Assembly (NCBI GenBank): GCA_023388255.1
Contig: JAEWGO010000002.1
Span: 186,001-250,000 of the forward strand
Origin: Pseudomonadota bacterium
GTDB taxonomy: Bacteria > Pseudomonadota > Gammaproteobacteria > Xanthomonadales > Rhodanobacteraceae
Length of the DNA: 64,000 bases
Reading direction: 5' to 3'
Numbering within the stretch: position 1 is the first letter of the stretch; each line of letters starts with the position of its first letter. Under the pieces are notes generated by a model. The model was given only the letters and a program-made list of their open reading frames with translations. It made no database searches and had not been told where the DNA came from. Of this stretch, positions 9,405-18,399 are shown in pieces. A program made the position numbers and the translations under genes.

Positions 9405-11084
9405 ATGGTGAAAACAATGACGAAGCGATTCTGCCTGCGGCCACTCGCGGCAGCACTGGTTGCGGGGCTCGGGCTCGGCATGAGCGCAACGGACGCAGCC
9501 GCATCGGTGCGAATCGCGGTCTCGACCGTGGACGACGCGGGATCGATCGACACGTGCACACTGCGCCAGGCAATCGCGGCGATGAACGACGACGGCGATA
9601 CGAACGGAAGCGCCTGCATCGCCAGCACGATCAGCGGCGTCGACACGATCGTGTTCGACACGGCCACGTTTCCGCCCGGCGGCGCGAACACGATCACCCT
9701 GGCGGATGTGGCCGACAACCAGCTCGCCATCACCTCGCCGAACCTGCTCATTGATGCGAGCGCGAACGGCAACGTGACCGTGCAGCGGCCGCCCGCCGCG
9801 ACGAATGCATTCGGCATCTTCTATGCGAGTACACCCGACGGCGCGCTGACGATCGACAGCCTGACCATCGCGAACGGGAAGCTGATCGCCGCGCAACCCT
9901 CGGGCGCCGCGCTGGGCGCGGGAATCGCCAGCGTCTATACGTCGTTGACCCTGCGCAACTGCGTGGTCACCGGTAACGTCATTTCGACATCCGGCTATGC
10001 AGCAGGCGGCGGCGTGTTCGTCTATGCCGCCGATCTGATGCTGGCGAGCAGCACCGTCGCCAACAACAGTGTTTCGGGCAATTCAGCTGCCTCCGGCATG
10101 GGCGGCGGCGTGTTCGTCCGGCAGAACATCGAAACCCAAGCCGGCGGCAACGCAACCATCATCGACAGCCGAATTCTCGACAACATTGCGCACGGCAATG
10201 GCGGCGGCCTGCACGTCGGAGGAGCGCTGGTGATGACCAGCAGCAGCGTGAGCGGCAACTCGGCCGGCAGGGATGGCGGCGGCATCAAGCTCTACGGCGT
10301 CTCGGCACTGACTGGCAGCACGATCAGCGGCAACACCGCAACGAACAACGGTGGCGGCATCGTCGCCGCCGGCGGCTACTATGGCGCGCCAGCCGCGCTG
10401 CTGACGCTGGATGCCTCGACGCTGAGCGGCAACAGCGTCACCAGCACGTCTGGCAGTCGCGGCGGCGGCATCTTCACGCGCATTGGCAACCTGTCCTTCA
10501 TCAACAGCACGATCGCCGGCAATTCCGCAGCGACCAGCGGATACGGGTATGGCGGTGGCATCTACGTCAAGCAGAACACCTATCCGATCACGATGCGGCA
10601 GACCACGATCGCGTCGAACACGGCAGCGCGTCGCGGCGGCGGCCTGATGATCATGACCGCCGGCTCCGGCGCGGTGACCTTCAATGGCAACCTGTTCGCC
10701 AACACGGCGGCGCCATCGGACGGCGGTGGCAACATCGCCGTCACGACCGGAAGCATCGCGATTGCGGGCGTCGACGATCTGGTCTTTGCCGGCAAGCCAC
10801 AACCCAGCGACGTGATCAATGCCATCTTCTCGACCACACCGATCAATGGCGACCCATTGCTCGGGTCGCTCGCGAACAATGGCGGCCCGACGCAGACCAT
10901 GCAGCCGGGCATGGGCAGCGCGGCGATCAACGCGGCCAATTGCGCCGACGCGCCGGCCATCGACCAGCGCGGCATGATCCGGCCCGATCCCGCCAGCCGT
11001 GGACTGATGACGCCCTGCGATATCGGTGCCGTCGAAGCCGACTCGGTAGCCGACCTCATCTTCGCGAACGGCTTCGATTCCTGA
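9405..11084 (+). CDS. Secreted CSLREA-type right-handed beta-helix protein, copy 2, with C-terminal xxGF tag
   Basis: This is a 559-residue paralogue of the preceding gene. I chose ATG 9405 because GAAGAGA lies just upstream; ATG 9417 is an alternative. Both give a signal peptide (LRPLAAALVAGLGLGMSA, cut near DAAA). CTLRQAIAAM is the CSLREA-like motif, repeats of STISGN/GGGI follow, and the end shows DQRGMIRP, CDIGAVEA and the terminal DLIFANGFDS. Unlike copy 1 the protein stops two residues after the GF pair. It is a presumed exported surface or released protein of unknown ligand. Conserved ends and diverged middles suggest an old tandem duplication. Confidence 0.85.
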   Translation: MVKTMTKRFCLRPLAAALVAGLGLGMSATDAAASVRIAVSTVDDAGSIDTCTLRQAIAAMNDDGDTNGSACIASTISGVDTIVFDTATFPPGGANTITLADVADNQLAITSPNLLIDASANGNVTVQRPPAATNAFGIFYASTPDGALTIDSLTIANGKLIAAQPSGAALGAGIASVYTSLTLRNCVVTGNVISTSGYAAGGGVFVYAADLMLASSTVANNSVSGNSAASGMGGGVFVRQNIETQAGGNATIIDSRILDNIAHGNGGGLHVGGALVMTSSSVSGNSAGRDGGGIKLYGVSALTGSTISGNTATNNGGGIVAAGGYYGAPAALLTLDASTLSGNSVTSTSGSRGGGIFTRIGNLSFINSTIAGNSAATSGYGYGGGIYVKQNTYPITMRQTTIASNTAARRGGGLMIMTAGSGAVTFNGNLFANTAAPSDGGGNIAVTTGSIAIAGVDDLVFAGKPQPSDVINAIFSTTPINGDPLLGSLANNGGPTQTMQPGMGSAAINAANCADAPAIDQRGMIRPDPASRGLMTPCDIGAVEADSVADLIFANGFDS

Positions 11085-11171
11085 AGGCGCCGCAGAGCGC
11101 ACCGCCTCGCGCTCGACTCGAATCCGTCCACACGCCCATTCGCCGGCAACATGGCGGCCGTGGCCGGTCGC

Positions 11172-11282
11172 TGGTCAAGGAATAACCATCCCGCTTGACA
11201 TGCGCACTGCACGGTCGCCTCCGCCACTTGATCCATGACTTGTCCACAGCGCTGTCCACCTCGGCTGTGGAAAACCCGCGCC
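11172..11282. repeat. Intergenic repeat copy B with DnaA-box-like sites
   Basis: This is the second copy of the 9119-9230 element, again about 90-130 bases downstream of a beta-helix gene. TTGTCCACA (11240-11248), CTGTCCACC (11252-11260) and TGTGGAAAA (11266-11274) have exactly the same spacing as in copy A. It ends about 100 bases before etfB. No replication genes are nearby. Confidence 0.6.
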
Positions 11283-11318
11283 GCGTGCCGCGCTGCCGCA
11301 AGCCCGCGCGCTTTCCGC

Positions 11319-11324
11319 TAAAAT
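11319..11324 (+). promoter_or_regulatory. Candidate -10 element for etfBA
   Basis: TAAAAT in the context GCTAAAATCGCGG lies about 60 bases before the etfB start. It is AT-rich within GC-rich surroundings. The 17-base-upstream -35 position (CCGCAA) is poor, so only the -10 is supported. Confidence 0.35.
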
Positions 11325-11384
11325 CGCGGTTCTTTGCGCCGGTCGATCACGGCCGCGCGCTTTCGCAGCGAGGTTCAGCACCCG

Positions 11385-12131
11385 ATGAAGATTCTGGTCG
11401 GCTACAAGCGCGTCGTCGATTACAACGTGCGCATCCAGGTCAAGCCGGACGGTTCCGGTGTGGTCACCGATGGCGTGAAGCTCTCCGCCAATCCATTCGA
11501 TGACATTGCGCTCGAGGAGGCGCTGCGCCTGCGCGAGAAAGGCATCGCGACGGAAGTCGTGATCGCGACCATTGGCCCGACCGATGCGCAGGCGCACATC
11601 CGCAACGGCTTGGCCATGGGCGCGAATCGCGCGATCCATGTCGTCACCACCGATGCGATCCAGCCGCTCACCGCGGCGCGCGCGCTGCTGAAACTGGTCG
11701 AGAAGGAACAGCCGGGCATCGTGCTGCTCGGCAAGCAGGCGATCGACGACGACTGCAACCAGACCGGCCAGATGCTCGCCGCGCTGTGGGACCGCCCGCA
11801 GGCGACGTTCGCGTCGAAGGTCGAAGTCAGCGGTGACGCGGCGAAAGTCACGCGCGAAGTCGATGCGGGCCTGGAGACGATCGAAGTCGATCTGCCGGCC
11901 GTGATCACCACCGACCTGCGCCTCAACGAGCCGCGCTTCATCAAGCTGCCGGACATCATGAAGGCGAAATCCAAGCCGATCGAGACGCTGCAGCTCGCCG
12001 ACCTCGGCGTCGAATCAGGCGATCATTTGAAAACCACGCATTACGCGCCGCCGGCCAAGCGCAGCAAGGGCGTGATGGTGAAGGACGTGGCGGAACTCGT
12101 GGCCGCGCTGAAAACGAAGGGGCTGGTCTGA
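11385..12131 (+). CDS. etfB: Electron transfer flavoprotein beta subunit
   Basis: This 248-residue subunit binds AMP and pairs with EtfA to carry electrons from acyl-CoA and other dehydrogenases to ETF-ubiquinone oxidoreductase. It begins MKILVGYKRVVDYNVRI, typical of EtfB, with NPFDDIALEEALRL and ATIGPTDAQ in the N-terminal half and LLGKQAIDDDCNQTGQ at the nucleotide site. The C-terminal arm that wraps around EtfA is present (MKAKSKPIETL). ATG 11385 is chosen over the upstream ATG 11334 because it starts exactly at the family N-terminus. It overlaps etfA by one base (TGATG). FadE at 21.7-24.1 kb is a plausible electron donor. Confidence 0.97.
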   Translation: MKILVGYKRVVDYNVRIQVKPDGSGVVTDGVKLSANPFDDIALEEALRLREKGIATEVVIATIGPTDAQAHIRNGLAMGANRAIHVVTTDAIQPLTAARALLKLVEKEQPGIVLLGKQAIDDDCNQTGQMLAALWDRPQATFASKVEVSGDAAKVTREVDAGLETIEVDLPAVITTDLRLNEPRFIKLPDIMKAKSKPIETLQLADLGVESGDHLKTTHYAPPAKRSKGVMVKDVAELVAALKTKGLV

Positions 12132-13072
12132 TGAGCAAGATCCTGATCGTTGCCGAGCATCTCGACGGCCAACTCAACTCCAGCACGGCGCGCTGCGTCA
12201 CCTGCGCGAAGCAGATCGGCGCAGGCTCGATCGACGTGCTCGTGCTCGCCGCCGATGCGGCCGGCGTCGCCGCCGAAGCCGCGAAGATCGACGACGTGGC
12301 CAATGTGCTGACCGTCACGCGCGCCGAGAACGCGCATGCGCTCGCCGCCGTCCTGGCGCCGCAGATCGCTGCGGCGGCGAAGAACGGCTACACGCACGTG
12401 CTGGCACCGTCGACGACGTTCGGCAAGGACGTGCTGCCGCGCGTCGCCGCGTTGCTCGGCGTCGCGCAAGTTTCGGATATCTCCGCAGTCGATGGCGCCC
12501 ACACGTTCAAGCGTCCGATCTATGCCGGCAACGCGATCATTACGGTCGAAGCGCCTGCCGATCAACTCGTCGTCGGCACCGTGCGCACCGCGTCTTATGC
12601 GGTCGCTGGCGCGGGCGGCAACGCGACGGTGCAGGCGTTGGCGCTCGATGTCGCACTGCCGTCGCACACGCGTTTCGTCGAACTCAGCTCCGGCAAGAGC
12701 GATCGCCCGGACCTGCAGAGCGCGTCGAAAGTCGTGTCCGGTGGCCGCGCACTCGGTTCCGGCGAGAACTTCTCGATCATCTACGCACTCGCCGACAAGC
12801 TCGGCGCCGCGGTCGGCGCCTCGCGCGCCGCGGTCGACGCCGGCTACGTGCCGAGCGACCTGCAGGTCGGCCAGACCGGCAAGATCATCGCGCCGGAGCT
12901 GTATATCGCCGTCGGCATCTCCGGCGCGATCCAGCACCTGACCGGCATCAAGGACGCCGGCACGATCGTCGCGATCAACAAGGATGCCGAGGCACCGATC
13001 TTCGAGATCGCCGACTACGGCCTCGTTGGCGACCTGTTCGCGCTGGTTCCGGAGTTGACCGCCGCCGTTTGA
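12131..13072 (+). CDS. etfA: Electron transfer flavoprotein alpha subunit
   Basis: This 313-residue FAD-binding subunit partners EtfB. The N-terminal domain (MSKILIVAEH) is followed by the conserved FAD region near 195-280: VVSGGRALGSGENF, ADKLGAAVGASRAAVDAGYVPSDLQVGQTGK split over the domain, and LYIAVGISGAIQHLTG. The end, INKDAEAPIFEIADYGLVGD, is the family signature. The length matches the family. It is co-transcribed with etfB and convergent with the GMC oxidoreductase gene. Confidence 0.97.
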   Translation: MSKILIVAEHLDGQLNSSTARCVTCAKQIGAGSIDVLVLAADAAGVAAEAAKIDDVANVLTVTRAENAHALAAVLAPQIAAAAKNGYTHVLAPSTTFGKDVLPRVAALLGVAQVSDISAVDGAHTFKRPIYAGNAIITVEAPADQLVVGTVRTASYAVAGAGGNATVQALALDVALPSHTRFVELSSGKSDRPDLQSASKVVSGGRALGSGENFSIIYALADKLGAAVGASRAAVDAGYVPSDLQVGQTGKIIAPELYIAVGISGAIQHLTGIKDAGTIVAINKDAEAPIFEIADYGLVGDLFALVPELTAAV

Positions 13073-13081
13073 TCCACCGTG

Positions 13082-13103
13082 CCGCGCCGCCGATGCGGCG
13101 CGG
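13082..13103. terminator. Bidirectional terminator-like hairpin between etfA and the GMC gene
   Basis: CCGCGCCGC (13082-13090) and GCGGCGCGG (13095-13103) form a 9-bp stem with a CGAT loop between two convergent genes. No T-run follows on either side. Confidence 0.5.
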
Positions 13104-13106
13104 TAC

Positions 13107-14687
13107 TCAACTCGCCAGCATCAAGTCCGCTGCACGCTCGGCGATCATGATCGTCGGCGCATTGGTGTTGCCGCCGACCAGCGTGGGCATGACCGACGCA
13201 TCGACGACGCGCAGACCGTCGATGCCGCGCACGCGCAGCTCACTGTCGACCACCGCATCGGCGCCATGTCCCATGCGGCAAGTGCCGACCGGGTGGTAGA
13301 TCGTTTCGGCTTTGCGCCGGACGAATGCAACGAAGTCGGCATCGTTTTGCGTGGACGCACCGGGAAAGATCTCCGCGCCGCGATACGGAGCGAACGCCGC
13401 CTGCGCGAGGATCTCGCGCGAGATGCGCGCGCCTTCGACCATCATCCTGAGATCGATGCCTTCGGCGTCGCTCAAATAGTTCGCGTGGATCGCCACCGGT
13501 GCGAACGGATCGGAGCCTCGCAGGCGGATCGCACCGCGACTGTGCGGGCGCAGGAAACATGCGTGCAAAGTGTAGCCGCGCCCGTCGAGGCGATGGCGGC
13601 CGTGGTCGTCGAGCAGCGCCGGCACGAAGTGGAACTGCAGGTCGCAGCGGTCATCCGGCGCGAAGCGCGAGCGCAGGAAGCCACCGGCCTCTGCGATGTT
13701 CGAGCTGCCGATGCCGTCGCGCTTGAGCAGGAAGCGCAGCGCGACCGCGACATCGTTGGTCTTGTCGTAGGTAACGTCCTGCGTCGAGCGCACCAGGGTG
13801 CAAATGTCCAGATGATCCTGCAGTTTCGCACCAACACCGGGCAGGTCGTGCGCGAGCGCGATGCCGTGTTCGCGCAGGTGATCCGCCGGACCAATGCCGG
13901 ACAGCATCAGCAATTGCGGCGAGTTGATCGCGCCGCCGCACAGGATCACGCGACCGGCTTCGACGCGTTCGAGTCGGCCCGCACGCCGGTATGCGACGCC
14001 GCAGGCGCGCGTGCCATCGAGCAGTACGCGCGCGGTCGCGGCGTTCGTGATCACGCGCAGATTCGGGCGGTCGCGCGCCGGATCGAGCCAGGCCACCGCT
14101 GTCGAACAGCGCGCACCGTTCTTCTGCGTGACCGCGTAGTAACCGAAGCCTTCCTGCGTCGCCGCGTTGAAATCGTCGTTGAGCGGAAAGCCCGCGCCTG
14201 CCGCAGCGTCAATGAAGGCCTGCGACAACACGTTGTGATGGCGCAAAGGCGCGACCGCGAGCGGGCCATCCACGCCGTGGAACTCGTTCGCGCCGTTCGC
14301 ATTGCCCTCGCTGCGCTTGAATACGGGCAACACATTCTCCCAAGCCCAGCGCGCATCGGCCGTTGCATTCGCCCAGTCGTCGTAGTCGCCCGCAGCGCCA
14401 CGCGTGTAGCACATCGCGTTGATCGAGCTGGAACCGCCAAGCACCTTGCCGCGCGGCCACCACAGGCGACGGCCGCCGAGCTGCGGTTCCGGCTCGGTCG
14501 TGTAGTTCCAGTTGACGCGCGTATTGTTGACCAGCTTGGCGAGCCCGGCCGGCATGTGGATGAACGGATGCCAGTCGCGCGGGCCCGCTTCGAGCAGCAG
14601 CACGCGATGCGCGGGATTCGCGCTGAGCCGATTGGCGAGCACGCAACCGGCCGAGCCGGCGCCGACGATGATCGTGTCGTAGGTCAT
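13107..14687 (-). CDS. GMC-family FAD-dependent alcohol/choline dehydrogenase-like oxidoreductase
   Basis: This 526-residue flavoprotein oxidises an alcohol to an aldehyde. It has the N-terminal FAD motif (IIVGAGSAGCVLANRL), the GMC signature GKVLGGSSSINAM near 83, the second signature GAINSPQLLMLSGIGP near 255, and the C-terminal active-site and FAD segment TIYHPVGTCRMG (likely catalytic His) with VVDASVMPTLVGGNTNAPT. It is closest in look to AlkJ/BetA-like dehydrogenases, but no betaine or alkane genes lie nearby, so the substrate is open. It is the second gene after the MOSC protein on the minus strand, with a 22-base gap. Confidence 0.9.
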   Translation of the reverse strand: MTYDTIIVGAGSAGCVLANRLSANPAHRVLLLEAGPRDWHPFIHMPAGLAKLVNNTRVNWNYTTEPEPQLGGRRLWWPRGKVLGGSSSINAMCYTRGAAGDYDDWANATADARWAWENVLPVFKRSEGNANGANEFHGVDGPLAVAPLRHHNVLSQAFIDAAAGAGFPLNDDFNAATQEGFGYYAVTQKNGARCSTAVAWLDPARDRPNLRVITNAATARVLLDGTRACGVAYRRAGRLERVEAGRVILCGGAINSPQLLMLSGIGPADHLREHGIALAHDLPGVGAKLQDHLDICTLVRSTQDVTYDKTNDVAVALRFLLKRDGIGSSNIAEAGGFLRSRFAPDDRCDLQFHFVPALLDDHGRHRLDGRGYTLHACFLRPHSRGAIRLRGSDPFAPVAIHANYLSDAEGIDLRMMVEGARISREILAQAAFAPYRGAEIFPGASTQNDADFVAFVRRKAETIYHPVGTCRMGHGADAVVDSELRVRGIDGLRVVDASVMPTLVGGNTNAPTIMIAERAADLMLAS

Positions 14688-14709
14688 CGCGCGAGCGTAG
14701 GCGGCCGCA

Positions 14710-15519
14710 CTAGAGTGCGTGCTCCAGAATGTCCACCGTGTCGCCGACGCGGATGATGCCGCTGCCGCGCGGAATCAGGTTCTGGCCGAACGTGACGCCG
14801 TTCGACGTGCGCCGATATTTCGTCAACGTGCGCAGCGGTTCGCCGGATGGATCGAACTCGCCACGCTCGAAATCGACCGTGGTGAACACGCAGCGCGTGC
14901 ACGGCTTGACCACGTCGAACGGGATCCCGCCGATGCGGATGTGTTTCCAGTCGTCCTCGGCGTGCGGCGCGGTGCCGGCAACGACGATGCTCGGGCGAAA
15001 GCGCAGCATCGGCACCGGTTGCGCGAGGCGCACGTTCAACGCATCGAGCGCGGCCTGCGAGATCGCCATCAGCGGATAACCATCGGCGAAACTGACTTCG
15101 TCGCCGGGTTGGCCATAGGCAGAATCCACGCCGCGCACGCAATCGGCGTCCATATACACGAAGCGCGTGGACAGACCGAGCCATGCGCTGATCCACGCGT
15201 CCGCCTCGGCACTCGCCGGCAGCGCCTGCACCGTGCTTTTCCACACCGTCGTCTCGATGCGCCGATCCGTCGTCGGTGTCGCGAGGCGCAAGCTCGGCAT
15301 GCCGGGGGCTTCGATCCTCAAGCCGTCTCCCGCCGGCATCGGACGAATCAAGGTCAGGCGCGGATGCTGGCGCGCGGTCAGGAAGCGGCCGTTGGCGTCG
15401 GCGATCATCCAGCGGCGGTCGCCGGCAAGGCCTCGCGGCTCGACCTGCGCCTCATCGAGCATCAGCGGCGCGCAGGACTTGATCGGGAACACGTGAATGG
15501 CGGACACGTATGCAGTCAT
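14710..15519 (-). CDS. MOSC domain protein (YcbX-like, molybdenum cofactor binding)
   Basis: This 269-residue protein has the MOSC N-terminal beta-barrel (AIHVFPIKSCAPLMLDEAQV, GLAGDRRWMI) and the MOSC domain with PCTRCVFTTVDFERGEFDP, where the Cys of TRC is the expected molybdenum ligand. YcbX-type proteins reduce N-hydroxylated compounds with an electron-transfer partner; some carry a fused ferredoxin domain, which is absent here. It is probably co-transcribed with the downstream GMC oxidoreductase. The family is sure, the substrate inferred. Confidence 0.88.
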   Translation of the reverse strand: MTAYVSAIHVFPIKSCAPLMLDEAQVEPRGLAGDRRWMIADANGRFLTARQHPRLTLIRPMPAGDGLRIEAPGMPSLRLATPTTDRRIETTVWKSTVQALPASAEADAWISAWLGLSTRFVYMDADCVRGVDSAYGQPGDEVSFADGYPLMAISQAALDALNVRLAQPVPMLRFRPSIVVAGTAPHAEDDWKHIRIGGIPFDVVKPCTRCVFTTVDFERGEFDPSGEPLRTLTKYRRTSNGVTFGQNLIPRGSGIIRVGDTVDILEHAL

Positions 15520-15576
15520 CGCGCGATCATAGCTGGCGCCGGTTCAGTCATGCGCACGTGCTAGGCTTTTGCGAAC

Positions 15577-16887
15577 TTGCCACAACGGACCGCCCGCTTG
15601 TCGAGCCGCCCAGCCATCCAGCGCCACGAGTGGTTCGCCGTCGCGGTTTCGTTCGCGTACTTCTTCTGCGTGCTCGCCGCGTACTACGTGATCCGACCGG
15701 TGCGCGACCAGCTTTCCGCCGCGGTCGGTTCGACCGCGTTGCCTATCTTCTACGGCGCGACGTTCGTCGCGACTTTGGCGCTGGCGCCAGTGTTCGGCGC
15801 ATTGGTCGCGCGCTATCCGCGCCGGCGCTTCGTGCCGATCGTGTACCTGTTCTTCATTGTCGGCATGATCGCGTTCATCCCGTTGTTCAATGCGCAGGCC
15901 ACGATCGATGCGCGCCTGCTCGGCTCGGCATTCTTCGTCTACGGCAGCGTGTTCAACCTGTTCGTCGTGTCGGTGTTCTGGAGCTTCATGGCCGACTTGT
16001 TCGATGCCGAGCAGGCGCGCCGCTTGTTCCCGATCATCGCGCTGGGCGGCGCGATCGGCGCGATCGCCGGGCCGCTGCTGACCAAGTCACTGGTGTATGT
16101 CGTCGGTGTATCCGGCTTGCTGGTCGTTTCCGCGCTGCTGCTCGGCCTGTCGATCGCCTGCATCTTCGCACTGTCGCACTGGTCAAAGCATCACCCGGTC
16201 GCCGGTGACGCGCGACGCGACGAGCGCGTGATCGGCGGCAGTTTCCTCGCCGGCGCGATCGAGACATTCAAATCGCCGCTGATGCGTCGCATCGCCCTGC
16301 TGATGCTGCTCGGCGATGCGGTCGGCACGGTCATCTACGCCCTGCTCGCCGACTACAGCGGCGCGACGTTTGCGACGCGCGAAGCACGCACGAACTTCGC
16401 CGCGGGCATCGACCTGTACGCGAACGTCCTGCAGGCGGTATTGCAGATCACGCTCACGCGCGCATTGATGGTTCGCTTCGGCTCCGCTCCGGCGCTCGCG
16501 TTGGACGGGGTGGTCAAGGCGGTGATGCTGGCCGGCCTCGCCGTGTTCAGCGGCGCATGGATCGCGGTGGTCGCCGTCATCACGCGCGCGAGCGCATACG
16601 GTGTGTTCAAACCGGCATTCGACAGCCTCTACACGCAGGTCGATGCGGAGACGCGCTACAAGACGAAGAACTTCATCGACACCTCGGTCTGGCGCTTCGG
16701 CGACCTCGTTATCACCAGCGGTTTCAACGGCCTGCGCGCACTCGGCGCGACGCTGCCGGGCTTCGCCGCGCTGGCGATGATTGCAGCGGGGTGTTCGGGC
16801 TGGGTCGGCTGGCACGCGGCGCGCGCGCTCGGGTCGGACGCGTCAGCCGAACGGGACGAGGCCTCGTCTCCCGCAGCTCGGTCGTAG
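15577..16887 (+). CDS. Multi-pass transporter related to ATP/ADP carriers and the MFS
   Basis: This 436-residue inner-membrane protein has about 11-12 hydrophobic segments. The start FAYFFCVLAAYYVIRPVRDQL and the segment FNLFVVSVFWSFMADLFD followed by ARRLFPIIALGGAIGAIAGP match the NTP/NDP exchange (TLC) transporter group that is often labelled MFS. No ATG precedes the first membrane segment; an in-frame TAG at 15562 restricts the start to TTG 15577 or TTG 15598. The substrate is unknown; free-living bacteria carry members that are not energy parasites' ATP importers. It is divergent from the MOSC gene. Confidence 0.8.
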   Translation: MPQRTARLSSRPAIQRHEWFAVAVSFAYFFCVLAAYYVIRPVRDQLSAAVGSTALPIFYGATFVATLALAPVFGALVARYPRRRFVPIVYLFFIVGMIAFIPLFNAQATIDARLLGSAFFVYGSVFNLFVVSVFWSFMADLFDAEQARRLFPIIALGGAIGAIAGPLLTKSLVYVVGVSGLLVVSALLLGLSIACIFALSHWSKHHPVAGDARRDERVIGGSFLAGAIETFKSPLMRRIALLMLLGDAVGTVIYALLADYSGATFATREARTNFAAGIDLYANVLQAVLQITLTRALMVRFGSAPALALDGVVKAVMLAGLAVFSGAWIAVVAVITRASAYGVFKPAFDSLYTQVDAETRYKTKNFIDTSVWRFGDLVITSGFNGLRALGATLPGFAALAMIAAGCSGWVGWHAARALGSDASAERDEASSPAARS

Positions 16888-16901
16888 TCTTCGCCGCGCC
16901 T

Positions 16902-17390
16902 TCAAACGCGCGAATAACTCCACGACTGCATGCGTCCGCCCTGATACGGCATCACGCCATGGAACGGCCGCGGGTCGGCGTCGAACACCAGCGGCAGGAA
17001 GTGGCGGTCGCCGTCCCACATCGGCAAGTCGTGCAGGCGATCCACTTCGACCCATTCGAGCGCACCTTCCGGATTGCGCTCGAGCGGCGTGCCCTCGAAG
17101 CGCGTGACGAGGAAGATGAAGCCGAGCCAGTCTTCACCGTGCTTGCCAAAGCCGGGCCAGTTCAAGGTGCCGCGCAATTGCAATTCGATGCAATCGATGC
17201 CGGCTTCCTCGTGGATCTCGCGGCGCATGCCAGCGAGCACGTCCTCGTGCGGATCGAGCTTGCCGCCGAGGCCGTTGTACTTGCCCAGATGCTGGTCGTC
17301 GGCGCGCGCGTTGCGATGGATCATCAACACGCGCCGACGATCGGGCGAAAGCACGTAACCGAGGGTTGCCACGATCGGCGTATAAGGCAT
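16902..17390 (-). CDS. Nudix hydrolase (MutT-like)
   Basis: This 162-residue pyrophosphatase cleaves a nucleoside diphosphate linked to another group. The full Nudix box is present (G-x5-E-x7-REIHEEAGI, beginning GGKLDPHEDV near 43). The pattern RRVLMIHRN near the start and WDGDRHFLPLVFDAD toward the end resembles 8-oxo-dGTP or dihydroneopterin-type sanitising enzymes. ATG 17390 gives the family N-terminus (MPYTPIVATLGYVL); a start six codons earlier is possible. Substrate not determined. Confidence 0.88.
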   Translation of the reverse strand: MPYTPIVATLGYVLSPDRRRVLMIHRNARADDQHLGKYNGLGGKLDPHEDVLAGMRREIHEEAGIDCIELQLRGTLNWPGFGKHGEDWLGFIFLVTRFEGTPLERNPEGALEWVEVDRLHDLPMWDGDRHFLPLVFDADPRPFHGVMPYQGGRMQSWSYSRV

Positions 17391-17496
17391 GGTCGAGCAC
17401 TGCGGCAATCAGGCGAATCGGCAATTGTAGCTGCGACCGCTAACATGCCGCTTGGAAGGCATCGCCCACCACTTTCAGTCGCCATCGAGGATAGCC

Positions 17497-18345
17497 ATGA
17501 CCATCGAGACCATTTCCGAACAACGCTGCTTCGGCGGAACGCAGGGTTTCTACCGTCACGAGTCTAAGGAGACCGGTGGCAGCATGAAGTTCGGCGTGTT
17601 CCAGCCGCCGCTGGCGAAGGATGAGCAGGCTCCGGTGCTGTATTACCTTGCCGGCCTGACCTGCACCGAGGAAACCTTCGTCATCAAGGCCGGCGCGCAG
17701 CGGCTCGCGGCGGAGCTCGGCCTGCTCCTGGTTACGCCGGACACCAGTCCGCGTGAGACCGGCATCGACGGCGCGACGGGCGATTGGGAGTTCGGCGAGG
17801 GAGCCGGCTTCTACCTCGACGCGACCACGCCAGGATTCGACAAGCGCTTCCGCATGTACAGCTACGTCACGAAGGAATTGCCGGCAGTGATCGGCGCGAA
17901 CTTCGCCGCTGCCGACATGGACCGCGAAAGCATCTTCGGTCATTCGATGGGTGGTCATGGCGCGCTGACGATCGGGCTGAAGAATCCCGGCCGCTACAAG
18001 TCGGTGTCGGCGTTCTCGCCGATCGTCGCTCCGAGTGAGGTGCCGTGGGGCCAGAAGGCTCTGCCGCGCTATCTCGGCGACGACCGTGCGACGTGGCGCC
18101 CGTACGACGCCTGCGCATTGATCGAGGATGGCGCGAAATTCCCCGGCACGATCCTGGTCGACCAGGGATACGCGGACAAATTCCTCGAACCGCAACTGCA
18201 GCACTGGCGTCTCGACGCCGCCGCGCGCAAGGCCGGCCAGGCGCTGACCCTGCGCGTGCACGCCGGCTACGATCACAGCTACTACTTCATCAGCACGTTC
18301 ATGGAAGACCATCTGCTGCATCACGCGCGGGCGTTGCTCGCCTGA
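17497..18345 (+). CDS. fghA: S-formylglutathione hydrolase
   Basis: This 282-residue serine esterase completes glutathione-dependent formaldehyde detoxification, releasing formate and glutathione. It has the esterase D signature: CFGGTQGFYRHES near the start, YYLAGLTCTEETFVIKAGAQ, the nucleophile elbow FGHSMGGHGAL near 147, and the terminal His in YDHSYYFISTF. ATG 17497 matches the family start (MTIETISEQRCFGG); the longer frame from 17452 has no support. The usual partner, class III alcohol dehydrogenase, is not adjacent. Confidence 0.95.
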   Translation: MTIETISEQRCFGGTQGFYRHESKETGGSMKFGVFQPPLAKDEQAPVLYYLAGLTCTEETFVIKAGAQRLAAELGLLLVTPDTSPRETGIDGATGDWEFGEGAGFYLDATTPGFDKRFRMYSYVTKELPAVIGANFAAADMDRESIFGHSMGGHGALTIGLKNPGRYKSVSAFSPIVAPSEVPWGQKALPRYLGDDRATWRPYDACALIEDGAKFPGTILVDQGYADKFLEPQLQHWRLDAAARKAGQALTLRVHAGYDHSYYFISTFMEDHLLHHARALLA

Positions 18346-18399
18346 ACGCGCAGGCGGCCGCGCGGTGCTGCTTCTGATTTGGCCAATGGAGACGGCGCA

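Noticed and set aside
9187..11274. Clusters of DnaA-box-like sites as a replication origin
   Set aside because: No dnaA, dnaN, gidA or AT-rich unwinding region is nearby, and the sites occur in two copies tied to a gene duplication.
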